From: Ensifer adhaerens
GTDB lineage: Bacteria; Pseudomonadota; Alphaproteobacteria; Rhizobiales; Rhizobiaceae
Length of the DNA: 64,000 nt
Assembly: GCF_002940685.1 (NCBI RefSeq)
Contig: NZ_PNFP01000003.1
Coordinates: forward strand, 434,001 to 498,000
Direction of reading: 5' to 3'
Under the pieces are notes generated by a model. The model did not search any database, was not told the DNA's origin, and saw nothing but the letters and a program-made list of their open reading frames with translations. Positions 1 to 8,822 of the stretch are shown one piece after another. How positions within the stretch are numbered: the first letter of the stretch is position 1; every line of letters begins with the position of its first letter. The position numbers were made by a program, and so were the translations under genes.

Positions 1-945
1 GATGCCCTCCTCCGTCAACACGTAGTGGATCAAGAGCTTCGCCGCATTCGGGCTTGCCGTTTTCGAGGCAATGAGACCGAGCTTGGTGTAGGTCCAGCCG
101 ACCCAAGGGGTAATCGCGGTACACAGACCGAGCTTGTAGCCCTTGCCTTCGTTGTCGCGGAACTTGGCCGAGCTCAAGAGCCCGAAGAACGGCTCCTTCT
201 GGCCGGCCGCACCGACGGCTTCGGCAACAGGATCGTCGCCATCCGTCAGCAGCGGTCCGTTTTGCGCGAGAGCCTTGATCCAGGCTGCCGCAGCACTCTT
301 TTCGCCGGTCTCCAGGTCCTTGCCGAAGTGGGCCTTGTAGGCCTCGGCCACTTTGGCGTCGGCGTGCTTTTCCAGCTGGTTGAACCAGTCGGTATAGGTG
401 CTCTTGGTCAGGGGATCGACGAGTGCGATCTTGCCTTTCCACTTGGCCTCCGTCAGTTCCCAGATGTTTGTCACCGGGCACTTGTCGTAGGCCTCGGTGT
501 TGTAGGCCCAGACGTTGGCGTTGGTCGAAATCGCCAGGGGATTCTGGAAGGCTGCCGGTATCTTCTCCTTCATGTCGCCGGGCAGGTAGCTTTCGACGAA
601 GCCCTGCGGCAGGAGCTGGGCGAGTGCTGCCGGCGCGTCGGTGATCAGCGCGACGTCACCTTGGACGTTGCCCGCCTGTGCCTCCCGGATGATCATCTCC
701 AGCTGGCTGTTGGCCGAGACCTTGACGCCCGTTGCCTTGACCCCGTACTTGGCGGTGAAGGCCTCCGCCATCTCGACGATCTTGCCGGTGCTGTCATAGA
801 CATTGATCGGCTTTTCCTTCTTTGCCGCCTCCACCAGCGCATCGAGATCAAACGCCTCCTCGGCGCTTGCCTCGACGGCGAATGCGGCCGTAAGGGCGGC
901 GAATGCCGCCCCCATGACCATAAACCTGTTCTTACCTTTGCTCAT
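1..945 (-). CDS. ABC transporter periplasmic binding protein, first of a tandem pair (3' end cut by window)
   Basis: Translation from the ATG at 943-945 gives 315 residues without a stop up to the window edge, so the C-terminus is missing. A signal peptide is visible (residues about 1-28, cleavage near ASA-EEAF). The body is a family 1 extracellular solute-binding protein of the Fe3+/organophosphate (FbpA/AfuA-like) group. It shares many blocks with the next gene, including YDSTGKIVEMA, LEMIIREA, KCPVTNIW and SSAKFRDN, so the two are paralogues from a tandem duplication. It is the last gene seen of the operon ATPase-permease-SBP order read from 5143 leftwards. The substrate is not shown by sequence; the downstream phosphatase operon suggests a phosphorylated compound. 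Confidence 0.85.
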   Translation of the reverse strand, partial: MSKGKNRFMVMGAAFAALTAAFAVEASAEEAFDLDALVEAAKKEKPINVYDSTGKIVEMAEAFTAKYGVKATGVKVSANSQLEMIIREAQAGNVQGDVALITDAPAALAQLLPQGFVESYLPGDMKEKIPAAFQNPLAISTNANVWAYNTEAYDKCPVTNIWELTEAKWKGKIALVDPLTKSTYTDWFNQLEKHADAKVAEAYKAHFGKDLETGEKSAAAAWIKALAQNGPLLTDGDDPVAEAVGAAGQKEPFFGLLSSAKFRDNEGKGYKLGLCTAITPWVGWTYTKLGLIASKTASPNAAKLLIHYVLTEEGI

Positions 946-987
946 GGTTTCCCCTCCCAAGGAGACCGTTTCACAACGTTCAGGCGA

Positions 988-2109
988 TTACTTCTGGTAG
1001 TTGATCCGCCAGAGATCCTGCCAGGTCTCGCGTGCGTCCCAGTCTTCAAGGCTGGTCGACATCTGATAGGGCAGGACCTGATCGAGCACGGCACCGATGC
1101 CCGACGGTTCGTCGGCCGGCAGCGAGACATCCCTGTTGGTCGAGATCTTCCCATCCTCTGCCTGCGGCGCGATGCCTTCGGCCGTCATCACATAGTGGAT
1201 GAAGAGCTTCGAGGCGTTGGGGCTGTTGGTACCCTTGGTGATCAGCCCGACGCCCGGATACATCCAGCCGAGCCAGGGCTTCAGGTCCTTGCACAGGCCC
1301 AGCTTCATGCCCTTCTCCGCATTGTCGCGGAACTTCGCCGAACTCATCAACCCCATGAACGGCCGCGACTGTCCCGGTGCGCCCACCGCGTCGGCCGCAG
1401 CCGCATCCGCATCCGTCAGAAGCGGCGCGTTGGCTGCAAGCGCCTTCACCCAGGCCGCCGTCGCGCTGCCGTCGTCGGTTTCCAGCGCCTTGCCGTAGAG
1501 CTCCTTGTAGGCGGCGGCCACCTTGTCGTCACCGTGCTTGGCCATCTGGTTGAACCAGTCGACATAGGACGGTTTGCCAAGCGGGTCCTGCATCGCGACC
1601 TTGCCCTTCCACTCAGGCCCGGTCAGTTGCCAGATGTTGGTGACCGGGCACTTGTCGAAGAGTTCGGTGTTGTAGGCCCAGACATTGGCGCTGGTGACCA
1701 CCGTCAGCGGGTCCTGATACTCCGCCGGGATCTTGGCGGCGAGATCCGGCGGCAGCCAGCTCTCGGCAAAACCCTGCGGAATGAGCTGCGCCATGGCCGC
1801 AGGCGCATCGCTGATGATCGAGACGTCGCCCTGAATGTTGTTGGCGCGGGCCTCGCGAATGATCATTTCGAGCTGGGCGGTCGCCTTGACCTTGGAGCCC
1901 TCGGCCGCAACACCGTACTTTTCCGCGAAGGCCTTGGCCATTTCGACGATCTTGCCGGTGCTGTCGTAGACGGTGATCGGCGGCTCCTTGCGCGCGGCCT
2001 CGATCAGCGCGTTCAGGTCGAACGCATCCTCGGCCAGCGCCGGTCCGGCGATCGCGATGACGGCCGTCGCCAGCAAGGCGCGCCGTGTTATGTGTTTCCG
2101 AAATTGCAT
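988..2109 (-). CDS. ABC transporter periplasmic binding protein, second of a tandem pair
   Basis: The protein has 373 residues from the ATG at 2107-2109, which is preceded by a GGAGG-like site (GAGGGAGGAACAG on the minus strand). It has a signal peptide of about 26 residues ending ALA-EDAF. It belongs to the same Fbp/Afu-like binding protein family as the copy at 1-945, with which it shares the same blocks. A longer open frame continues upstream, but that part is only a shadow of the ATPase gene. The gene lies 53 bases after the ATPase gene, so it is probably cotranscribed. It should deliver a ligand to the fused permease at 3293-5143. Whether both paralogues feed the same permease with different ligands is an open inference. 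Confidence 0.88.
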   Translation of the reverse strand: MQFRKHITRRALLATAVIAIAGPALAEDAFDLNALIEAARKEPPITVYDSTGKIVEMAKAFAEKYGVAAEGSKVKATAQLEMIIREARANNIQGDVSIISDAPAAMAQLIPQGFAESWLPPDLAAKIPAEYQDPLTVVTSANVWAYNTELFDKCPVTNIWQLTGPEWKGKVAMQDPLGKPSYVDWFNQMAKHGDDKVAAAYKELYGKALETDDGSATAAWVKALAANAPLLTDADAAAADAVGAPGQSRPFMGLMSSAKFRDNAEKGMKLGLCKDLKPWLGWMYPGVGLITKGTNSPNASKLFIHYVMTAEGIAPQAEDGKISTNRDVSLPADEPSGIGAVLDQVLPYQMSTSLEDWDARETWQDLWRINYQK

Positions 2110-2162
2110 CGTCTGTTCCTCCCTCAGAGCGTGTTTCGGTATTCCCTTCGGCGCCGGGCGCC

Positions 2163-3293
2163 TCAGTTCAGCGTGTTCCTGCGCAACAGCGCATCGGCTT
2201 CGAGAACCCGCTGGCCGTTCCTGTCGAAGACGTGCAGCGCCTCGGGCGGCGCGAAGAACGAAACGCTGGATCCGGTTTCGATGCGCGGCAGGGCGTTGGT
2301 CGTCAGGAACAGCGTGTCGCTGTCGTTCCTGAGTTCCAGGATCCAGCTGCCGCCGGTCGGCAGCACACCGGTGACCGTCATCTCGCCGGCAAAGCTGCCG
2401 GGCGGCACGTCCGTAGCGTTGGCCGCATAGCCGATCGCCTCGGGACGGATGCCGATGGAACCGATGCCGCGCAGCGACGGATAGCGTTCGCCGAGATAGG
2501 CCTCGACGGCACGCGCCGTCTGCGAATTCGGCGCGCCGAAGGTCAGGATGTTGATCGGCGGGCTGCCGACGAATTCGGCAACGAAGCGGTTTGCCGGACG
2601 GTCGTAGATGTCGTTGGGCGTGCCCATCTGCTGCAGCGTGCCCTCGTTCATGACGGCAATGGTGGTTGCCAGCGTCATCGCCTCCCACTGGTCGTGGGTC
2701 ACGAAGACGATCGTCGTCTTGAATTCCTTGTGGATGCGCTTCAGTTCGGCGCGCATTTCAAGCCGCAGCCGTGCGTCGAGGTTCGACAGCGGCTCGTCGA
2801 GCAGAAGCACCCCCGGATTGACAGCCAGCATGCGGGCGAGTGCCACGCGCTGCTGCTGGCCGCCGGAGAGCTGCGACGGATAGCGGTCGCGATACTTGGC
2901 GATGTCGAGCGCCTGCATCACCTTTTCGACCCGTGCCTCGCGCTCGGCCCTCGGCAGCTTGCGCAGCCTGAGTCCGAAATCGGTGTTGCGTTCGATCGTC
3001 AGGTGCGGCCAGAGCGCGTAGCTCTGGAAGACGAGGCCCATTTCGCGCTTTTCCGGTGGGATGAACACGCCCGACCGCACCGAATCCACCAGTCGCTCGC
3101 CGATGCGGATCTCGCCATCCGACAGGTTTTCGAGCCCGGCGATCATGCGCAGCGTCGTGGTCTTGCCGCAGCCCGAGGGACCGAGAAGACACATGAACTC
3201 GCCGTCGCGGATTTCGAGATCGAGGTTGGAAACGGCATTGGCGGAATTGACGCCGTAGTTCTTCTGGGCGCCGCTGAGATTGATGGATGGCAT
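2163..3293 (-). CDS. ABC transporter ATP-binding protein (FbpC/UgpC-like)
   Basis: The 376-residue nucleotide-binding protein has Walker A GPSGCGKT (38-45), Q-loop Q90, signature LSGGQQQR (142-149), Walker B VLLLDEP (162-168) and H-loop H200. A C-terminal TOBE/MOP-like region follows (about 250-376). This is the usual length of the CUT1/ferric-type ATPases that act as homodimers on a fused permease. Its ATG overlaps the permease stop by one base (TGATG at 3291-3295), a sign of translational coupling. It powers the import system formed with 3293-5143 and the two binding proteins. Confidence 0.92.
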   Translation of the reverse strand: MPSINLSGAQKNYGVNSANAVSNLDLEIRDGEFMCLLGPSGCGKTTTLRMIAGLENLSDGEIRIGERLVDSVRSGVFIPPEKREMGLVFQSYALWPHLTIERNTDFGLRLRKLPRAEREARVEKVMQALDIAKYRDRYPSQLSGGQQQRVALARMLAVNPGVLLLDEPLSNLDARLRLEMRAELKRIHKEFKTTIVFVTHDQWEAMTLATTIAVMNEGTLQQMGTPNDIYDRPANRFVAEFVGSPPINILTFGAPNSQTARAVEAYLGERYPSLRGIGSIGIRPEAIGYAANATDVPPGSFAGEMTVTGVLPTGGSWILELRNDSDTLFLTTNALPRIETGSSVSFFAPPEALHVFDRNGQRVLEADALLRRNTLN

Positions 3294-5143
3294 CAGCTTC
3301 CGAGTCCTTCTGCGAGATTGGTCTTGGTCAGCTTCTGGGCTGCCAGGGTTCCGAGATAGGCGATGGCCGCGATGATCAGCACGACGGCGTTGGCTGCCTG
3401 GGTGTAGTGGTAGTCGACGAGCCGGAGCGAGTAGGTGGTCAGAACGTCGGTGCTCGGCACGGCGAGGATGACGAAGAGGCTGAGGCCCTTGATCCCCGAA
3501 ATGAAGGGCAGGAGCACGCCGGTGACGAGCGACCCCTTCTGGATGGGGATGACGATCAGGAACATCCGGCGAAGCCAGCCGGCGCCGGCGATCTGGGCAG
3601 CCTCTTCCGGATCCTTGCCGAGCTGGGTCATGGCGGAGATGCCGGCGCGCGAGGCATAGGGCATCTGATCGGCGATCAGCGCCAGGACGAGGATGGTGAC
3701 GGTGCCGTAAAGGGCGGGCATCGGCCCGCGCGGCACGGCGAAAAGCGAGAGATAGGCGGCAGCAAAGGCAATGCCCGGCACGAGATAGGGCAGGAACGTG
3801 ACCTGCCGCAGATAGACCGACAGCGCCTTGACCGGAGTGCGGATGACCACGTAGCCGACGAGCAGTCCGAGAATGCCCGAGGTTAGGGAAGCAAGGCCGA
3901 CGATCATGAGGGTATTTTTCGCGGCCGCCCAGAGGTCGGGGCTTAGGAGCACCCCGGTCTGCAGCGCCACCGTGTGCAGGTCACGGCCGATCCAGTAGTC
4001 CAGCGTGAAGTTGTCGAGCGTGAACTGGGCCGGCAGCTTCATGATGGTGGACAGGAACAGGGTCAGAAGCGGCAGGCCGACGCTCATGACGAAGATGAGT
4101 GTGGCGAAGCCGGTCGCCGGCAGGCGGTACTTGCCGAGCCGGCTCTGGCGGTTCATCGAACCCTTGGAGCCGACGGTGACGAAGCGGCGGGCTTCGCGCA
4201 CCAACCGGGCGTCGATCATCAGGGTGATGATCCCGATCAGCATGATCGAGGCCGCAACCACGCCGGCAACGCCGGTCTGGCGGGATGCGATGCTGCGGAA
4301 GAGCGAGGTGGAAAGCACCTCGAACTTGACCGGCAGGCCAAGCACGTAAGGCACGCCGAACTCGCCGAGGCACTTGGCGAAGATCAGCACCATGGAAGAC
4401 AGGAGCGCCGGCCGCATCAGCGGCAGGATGATCTGCAGCGCCACCTGATAGCGCTTGGCGCCGAGGATACGGGCGGAATCTTCGAGCTGGCTATCGAAGC
4501 GGCGAAGCGCCGAGCCAAACAGCAGGATCACGAACGGGGTGTAGTGCAGCGCCAGGATGACGATGATCGGGAAGCGCCCATAGGCGACCCAGTCGGGAGG
4601 CGTCAGCCCCATGGCCTCGAACCAGCCCGGCTGTCCGCCGACCGTCCTGTTCTTGAAGAGCGTCGTCCAGGCAAGCGCGAAGGTCCAGGCGGGCAGCATG
4701 TAGGGCACGATCAGCGCGGTCGCGAACCATCGCCGTCCGAACATGTCCGTCCGGCTGATCAGCCACGCCAGCACCGTGCCGATGATGAGCGACAGGCTGA
4801 TCGCGCCGAGGGCGACCGACAAGGTGTTGAAGAGCGGCCGCCAGAAGAGGTCGACCGAGACCGGCGACAGGAAGGCGCGATCGAGATAGTAAAGCGTGAG
4901 CTCGCCGAAGTCCTTGCCGAGCCGCCTCTCGTGACCGAATTGCACCCGCACGGAATCGAGCACGATCGAGATGATCGGCACCACGATGAGATAGGTAAAG
5001 AGAAGTGCCGTCAGTACACCGATCAGCGTCGTCGGCTCCCGGGACGCCACCTTCGTTCGGTAGCGCCACCGCTGCCATGCCGTCGGCGCCGTTGCCGCAT
5101 CCGGCAATGTCGCCGCCTTGGCTGTTTCACTCACTAAGGCCAT
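3293..5143 (-). CDS. ABC transporter permease, fused double-domain FbpB type
   Basis: The inner-membrane protein has 616 residues from the ATG at 5141-5143, chosen because AAGGGGAAG lies just upstream; the frame remains open further upstream, but without a start signal. Two binding-protein-dependent permease domains are fused in tandem. Each carries an EAA-type loop, near EDSARILGAKRYQ in the first half and EEAAQIAGAGWLRR in the second. About twelve hydrophobic segments are seen. Such fused permeases are typical of ferric (FbpB), 2-aminoethylphosphonate and hexose-phosphate (AfuB) importers. It is the first gene of the minus-strand operon and is divergent from the LacI gene at 5729. Confidence 0.9.
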   Translation of the reverse strand: MALVSETAKAATLPDAATAPTAWQRWRYRTKVASREPTTLIGVLTALLFTYLIVVPIISIVLDSVRVQFGHERRLGKDFGELTLYYLDRAFLSPVSVDLFWRPLFNTLSVALGAISLSLIIGTVLAWLISRTDMFGRRWFATALIVPYMLPAWTFALAWTTLFKNRTVGGQPGWFEAMGLTPPDWVAYGRFPIIVILALHYTPFVILLFGSALRRFDSQLEDSARILGAKRYQVALQIILPLMRPALLSSMVLIFAKCLGEFGVPYVLGLPVKFEVLSTSLFRSIASRQTGVAGVVAASIMLIGIITLMIDARLVREARRFVTVGSKGSMNRQSRLGKYRLPATGFATLIFVMSVGLPLLTLFLSTIMKLPAQFTLDNFTLDYWIGRDLHTVALQTGVLLSPDLWAAAKNTLMIVGLASLTSGILGLLVGYVVIRTPVKALSVYLRQVTFLPYLVPGIAFAAAYLSLFAVPRGPMPALYGTVTILVLALIADQMPYASRAGISAMTQLGKDPEEAAQIAGAGWLRRMFLIVIPIQKGSLVTGVLLPFISGIKGLSLFVILAVPSTDVLTTYSLRLVDYHYTQAANAVVLIIAAIAYLGTLAAQKLTKTNLAEGLGS

Positions 5144-5469
5144 GCTCTTCCCCTTGGACCCAACATGCGCAGCCTGCCGCGGCGATCGATGCCGGACGGG
5201 ACCTTTAAAGTGCCAACGGGGAACAGAAATCAGCCGCCAGGGCGTGGCGCTGAAATACGCAAAAGGCCGCTCTGCGACGCGAAAAAGCGCGGCTATCGGG
5301 TACTCAATCCTCCCCGCTCGCGGGACAGGCACGAGCGCCTGCAAAACGTCGGCGCAAGCTCCTCAACCGCGCCGCCATGACCACGAACATAGACAGAACA
5401 AACATTCCAACTCAGCTCCGTCTATGGAACGTATGATCCAATGGCGGGGCGCTGTTGTCAACAAAAAAA

Positions 5470-5573
5470 TGCACACGTGCGCAATGCCATAACGCATTGT
5501 TTATTATAACTATTTTTTGGTTGCGTTGCATGTTATTTGGAACACGTGATCATTCGGTCATAGCCTATGATCA
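5470..5573. promoter_or_regulatory. Divergent regulatory region with candidate LacI operator
   Basis: The 585-base gap 5144-5728 between the ABC operon and the lacI-type gene holds no convincing gene. At 5470-5483 lies TGCACACGTGCGCA, a near-perfect dyad centred on CG, the usual form of a LacI-family operator. It differs at two positions from the dyads before the phosphatase operon at 10346. Next to it is the inverted repeat CAATGC-N6-GCATTG (5482-5499). A further pair, TGATCAT (5547-5553) and ATGATCA (5567-5573), lies closer to lacI. Assignment to the adjacent LacI protein is inference. Confidence 0.45.
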
Positions 5574-5728
5574 GGGGGGAGCGAAATGGCAGATTTATAT
5601 GGGCCAATCGCGGCCGTTCGCCCATGTCATTGGTCGGTTCGCAGAATGTGTGCGCTCGAACTTTTTCGTTGGAATGGGGCCGCTTTTGTGGCCCTGATTA
5701 GAAGCGTCTGATTCTGCAGGAGAAAGGC

Positions 5729-6718
5729 ATGGCAAGGGGCTTTGTGACGGCCGAAGAGGTTGCAAAACGCGCGGGCGTCTCGCGTTCGGCGGTCTCGCGA
5801 ACCTTTACGCCTGGAGCCAGCGTATCCCAGGCTGTGCGGCGCAAGGTGTTGAAGGCGGCCCGGGAACTCGGTTACCGGGTCAACCGGCTGGCGCAGGGGC
5901 TGAACAACGACCGCTCCAACCTCATCGGCGTCGTCGGCGCCAATCTCAGTACGCCCTTCCATGCAAAGCAGCTCGATCTCTTGAGCATCGGCCTGTTGCG
6001 ACGCGGCTTGCAGTGCCTGCTGCTCAATGCCGCGGACGCACGCAAGGATATCGCGCCGCTGATCGAGCTTCTCTTCGAGTTCCGGGCGCAGGCGATCATC
6101 GTCCTGTCCGGAGACCCGCCGGAATCGATCGTCGACCAATGCATCGCCAACGGGGTGCGGCTGATCCTGATCAACCAGAAGATCGATCGCACCGACACCA
6201 GCATGGTGTTGAGCGACGATTCCCGCGGCGCGGATCTTGCCGCGCTGCGCCTGATCGAGGCGCGTTGCAAGAAGGTCGCGGTGATTTCAAGCGGCAGCCA
6301 GACGCCCGCCCAGGTTCGCCGCACCACCGCGTTCAAACAGAAGATGGCGACCGCCGGCGTCGAGGTTGTCGCCTGGTCGGGTGGCACGACGAGCTATGAG
6401 AGCGGCTACCAGGCCGGCTGCGAACTGCTCGTCGATGAAGCGATCGACGGTGCCTTCTGCGTTACCGATCTCCTGGCGCTCGGCTTTCTCGATGCGGCCC
6501 GCACCGAAATGCACCGCCGCGTCCCGGCCGATCTTTCCGTCGTCGGCTTCGACGATATTCCGCAGGCCGGGTGGAAGAGTTACGAACTCACCACAGTCGC
6601 GCAGTCCTTTTCCGCTCTGACGGAGCGTGTTCTTGAAGCGCTCGAAGCCGACGAAATGGAGACCCGGCTTCAGGTGGTCCCGGTCGCAATGGTCGAGCGC
6701 AAGACGGCCCGCCGTTAG
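5729..6718 (+). CDS. LacI-family transcriptional regulator
   Basis: The 329-residue regulator has an N-terminal LacI helix-turn-helix (residues 6-28, TAEEVAKRAGVSRSAVSR) and hinge helix. A periplasmic-binding-like effector domain follows, ending with the typical VVGFDDIPQAGW block. The ATG has a good ribosome site (AGGAGAAAGGC). It is divergent from the Fbp-like transporter operon and convergent with the phosphatase operon, so it most likely senses the imported compound or a product of it. Candidate operators are the TGCACACG-type dyads at 5470-5483 and 10346-10386. The serine in place of the more usual T-T in the recognition helix suggests a diverged operator specificity. Confidence 0.9.
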   Translation: MARGFVTAEEVAKRAGVSRSAVSRTFTPGASVSQAVRRKVLKAARELGYRVNRLAQGLNNDRSNLIGVVGANLSTPFHAKQLDLLSIGLLRRGLQCLLLNAADARKDIAPLIELLFEFRAQAIIVLSGDPPESIVDQCIANGVRLILINQKIDRTDTSMVLSDDSRGADLAALRLIEARCKKVAVISSGSQTPAQVRRTTAFKQKMATAGVEVVAWSGGTTSYESGYQAGCELLVDEAIDGAFCVTDLLALGFLDAARTEMHRRVPADLSVVGFDDIPQAGWKSYELTTVAQSFSALTERVLEALEADEMETRLQVVPVAMVERKTARR

Positions 6719-6730
6719 AGCATCCTGCCT

Positions 6731-6796
6731 TCAAGCAGACCACTTCAGCAGGGCCACGGCTCCGAAGAGGTTGATACTGACGATCACCGATTCCAT
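6731..6796 (-). pseudogene. 5' remnant of a probable Na/Pi cotransporter
   Basis: An ATG at 6794-6796 follows a very strong ribosome site (GGGAGGAG) and encodes only 21 residues, MESVIVSINLFGAVALLKWSA, before a TGA. The first 17 residues resemble the start of the first membrane helix of Na/Pi-cotransporter (PF02690) proteins as I remember them, then the frame ends. It lies 23 bases after the RpiR-like gene, in the position of a next operon gene. I read it as a gene cut off by rearrangement that joined the lacI/ABC segment. A genuine 21-residue membrane peptide is the alternative. Confidence 0.4.
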
Positions 6797-6819
6797 GGCT
6801 CCTCCCTCCCCGGCGCGAT

Positions 6820-7110
6820 CTATTGCCGACCGCGCAGAAGCTCGGCTCGAAAGAGCTGCTGAAAGGAAGCATAGGTCTCGAACCCGAGATCGCCGACGAA
6901 ACGCATGACCGTCGTCGTGGACACGCCGCTGCGCGCTGCCACCTCCCGTGCGCTGGCAAAGGCGACGTCGTAGGGATGGGCAAGCACGAACTTTGCCACT
7001 TCCAGACGTCCACCCTTCAACTGGCGCGCACCGATACGGCAGGATTCGCGCAACTCGATGAAGGTCCGAGGCGGCACGGCGGAAGGGGCTGCGGAGATCG
7101 ACGGATTCAT
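6820..7110 (-). CDS. RpiR/MurR-type HTH-only protein
   Basis: The product has 96 residues that match only the N-terminal HTH_6 domain of RpiR/MurR regulators (recognition region ASAREVAARSGVSTTTVMRFVGDLGF, about 51-76). Full-length family members are about 280 residues with a C-terminal SIS sugar-phosphate-binding domain, which is absent here. The stop is followed at normal spacing by a strong ribosome site and ATG (6796), so the short form may be native rather than a recent truncation. The gene starts two bases after the metallophosphoesterase stop. Its role could be a ligand-independent repressor of the phosphatase operon; this is inference. Confidence 0.7.
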   Translation of the reverse strand: MNPSISAAPSAVPPRTFIELRESCRIGARQLKGGRLEVAKFVLAHPYDVAFASAREVAARSGVSTTTVMRFVGDLGFETYASFQQLFRAELLRGRQ

Positions 7111-7112
7111 GA

Positions 7113-8822
7113 TCAGGCAGCCTCCTCCTTGGCGGATGTGCTTCCGATTTCGATCTCAAGGCTTCCCGCTTCGGCGCGATCGAGGAAGGCATCGAAGGCG
7201 CCGAGGAAGATCGCGAGAAAGCCTGATGCCGATCCGTCCCATCCGGTCTCGGGCGAACGACCGAGATGCTTCGCCAGCACACGATAGAGCGCGCGGCGCG
7301 GCGCGGGGATCTTGTCCAGTGCCAGCACGCCGGCCTGACGCAGGCAATACCAGTCTGCGATCAGCTCGATCATGTCGAGGCGCGCAAGGCGAGCCAGATC
7401 CTGTGAAAGCTCGCCCGGACCTTCTCCGAAAATGCCCGCGGTCACGCCGGCATCGGCCACTAAGTTGCAGGCGGCGGCGATCGTAAGCCCCGATATTTCG
7501 TCCACGACGATCCCGGGCCATTCCTTCGGAAAGTAGCGGTGCTGGACCAAAGCGCGCTTGTGCGCCTTCAGGAAGGATCCGTAGTCAGAGGTGGCAAAGG
7601 CGAGGTCCGGCCCCTCGCCCGCGTGCATTGTTTCGCGTCGATAGGCCTGCTGCACACGTTGGTCGACGGCCATCGCCGCCAGCTCGACGGTCTCGACGAT
7701 TGAGCCCGACGCGGAGGGTCCGATGATCTTGAAGGCGGGCGGAAAGGCGACCAGCGACGGCACGGCGATGTTGATCAATGAACGTTCGCCGCGGCTGCGG
7801 CGCGTAAGGCCCTCGACATGCAGGTGCCCGCTGAAATGCACACTCATTCCCGCGGTCATCAGCGCGTCCGCGACGGCCTCTTTCGGTGTGCGGCGGGCAA
7901 TGTTGGTGTCGCCGAAGAGAACGCCTTCTGCCCCGGTCGCGCCATCGAAGGGATCGAGCACCGGATAGTGCGAGAAGGCAAGCAGCGTCTTGCCGAGCTT
8001 CTCCGCGCGCGCAGACACATCGGCAATCCAGTCGACGATGAACGGCTTCAGCCTGAGAAGCGCATTCCAGCCGGCGCCGGTGCTGTCGACGAAGGCCGCC
8101 TCCTCGCCCTCTTCGAACAGGCCGTCGCGCGGCTCGAATACGTTGGCGTCGATCATCATCAGCCAGAGCCCCGGCTCCGGCTCGACCAGATAGGACGCGT
8201 CCATGAGACGGTAACGGTTCCGGCCGTCCGGTGACGAGACCTCATAGAGGCGATCTTCAGCGAGGTCCGAGGCGCCGAAAGGGGTTTCCCAGTGAACGTA
8301 ATCCGGCCTTCGGAAGTAGCCGCAGGCAGCCATCGAGACGAGGCCCTTCGGATATCCCTCGCAATACATGCGGGGCGTGGCGTAGCTGCCGGGGCCGGCC
8401 TTGGTCGCGTCGCTGGTGACGAAGATCCTGGCGTCGGTTTCGTCGAGAAATTGTTTGGTGTGGTTGCGGCCCTTCAGGCCGAAGATGTCGTGGTTGCCCG
8501 GAAGCACATAGAAGCGCGTGCCGTAGGCGTTCTCATGTCGCTCAAGGATGATGCGCAGGCGCTCCGTCGTCTGCCTCTGGCCGTCATCCGTGTAGTCGCC
8601 GAGAAGCACGACGTGACGGATGCCGCGGCGGGAGACCTCCGCCAGGGCCTCGTCCAGTGCTCTGGCGCTCTCGTTGAAGACGCGAGTCGATTCGCGCGTG
8701 TCGACCCAGCTTCTGACTGCCAGTTTCTCGCCGTCGATCTCTATCCTCGGGAACTCGAAGTCACCCTCAAGATCATGGAAATGGGCGTCGGCGATGACGG
8801 CGATCCGCGGCAGATCAGACAT
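7113..8822 (-). CDS. Metallophosphoesterase (calcineurin-like) with C-terminal extension
   Basis: The 569-residue protein starts at the ATG 8820-8822, which overlaps the upstream phosphatase gene by 8 bases. The calcineurin-like motifs are clear: ADAHFHD near residue 10, GDYTDDG, GNHDIFG, FSHYP and GHLHVEG (the last near 310). These coordinate a di-metal centre that hydrolyses phosphomono- or diesters. No signal peptide is visible, so it acts in the cytoplasm. The last 200 residues or so are not recognisable to me. The operon context with an inositol-monophosphatase-like enzyme and a CX5R phosphatase suggests stepwise release of phosphate from an imported phosphodiester or phosphosugar. Confidence 0.85.
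   Translation of the reverse strand: MSDLPRIAVIADAHFHDLEGDFEFPRIEIDGEKLAVRSWVDTRESTRVFNESARALDEALAEVSRRGIRHVVLLGDYTDDGQRQTTERLRIILERHENAYGTRFYVLPGNHDIFGLKGRNHTKQFLDETDARIFVTSDATKAGPGSYATPRMYCEGYPKGLVSMAACGYFRRPDYVHWETPFGASDLAEDRLYEVSSPDGRNRYRLMDASYLVEPEPGLWLMMIDANVFEPRDGLFEEGEEAAFVDSTGAGWNALLRLKPFIVDWIADVSARAEKLGKTLLAFSHYPVLDPFDGATGAEGVLFGDTNIARRTPKEAVADALMTAGMSVHFSGHLHVEGLTRRSRGERSLINIAVPSLVAFPPAFKIIGPSASGSIVETVELAAMAVDQRVQQAYRRETMHAGEGPDLAFATSDYGSFLKAHKRALVQHRYFPKEWPGIVVDEISGLTIAAACNLVADAGVTAGIFGEGPGELSQDLARLARLDMIELIADWYCLRQAGVLALDKIPAPRRALYRVLAKHLGRSPETGWDGSASGFLAIFLGAFDAFLDRAEAGSLEIEIGSTSAKEEAA

Noticed and set aside
25-2430. Very long plus-strand open frame (about 800 codons) over the binding-protein genes
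   Set aside because: It is antisense to two clear binding-protein genes and an ATPase gene, has no recognisable domain, and arises from high G+C codon bias.
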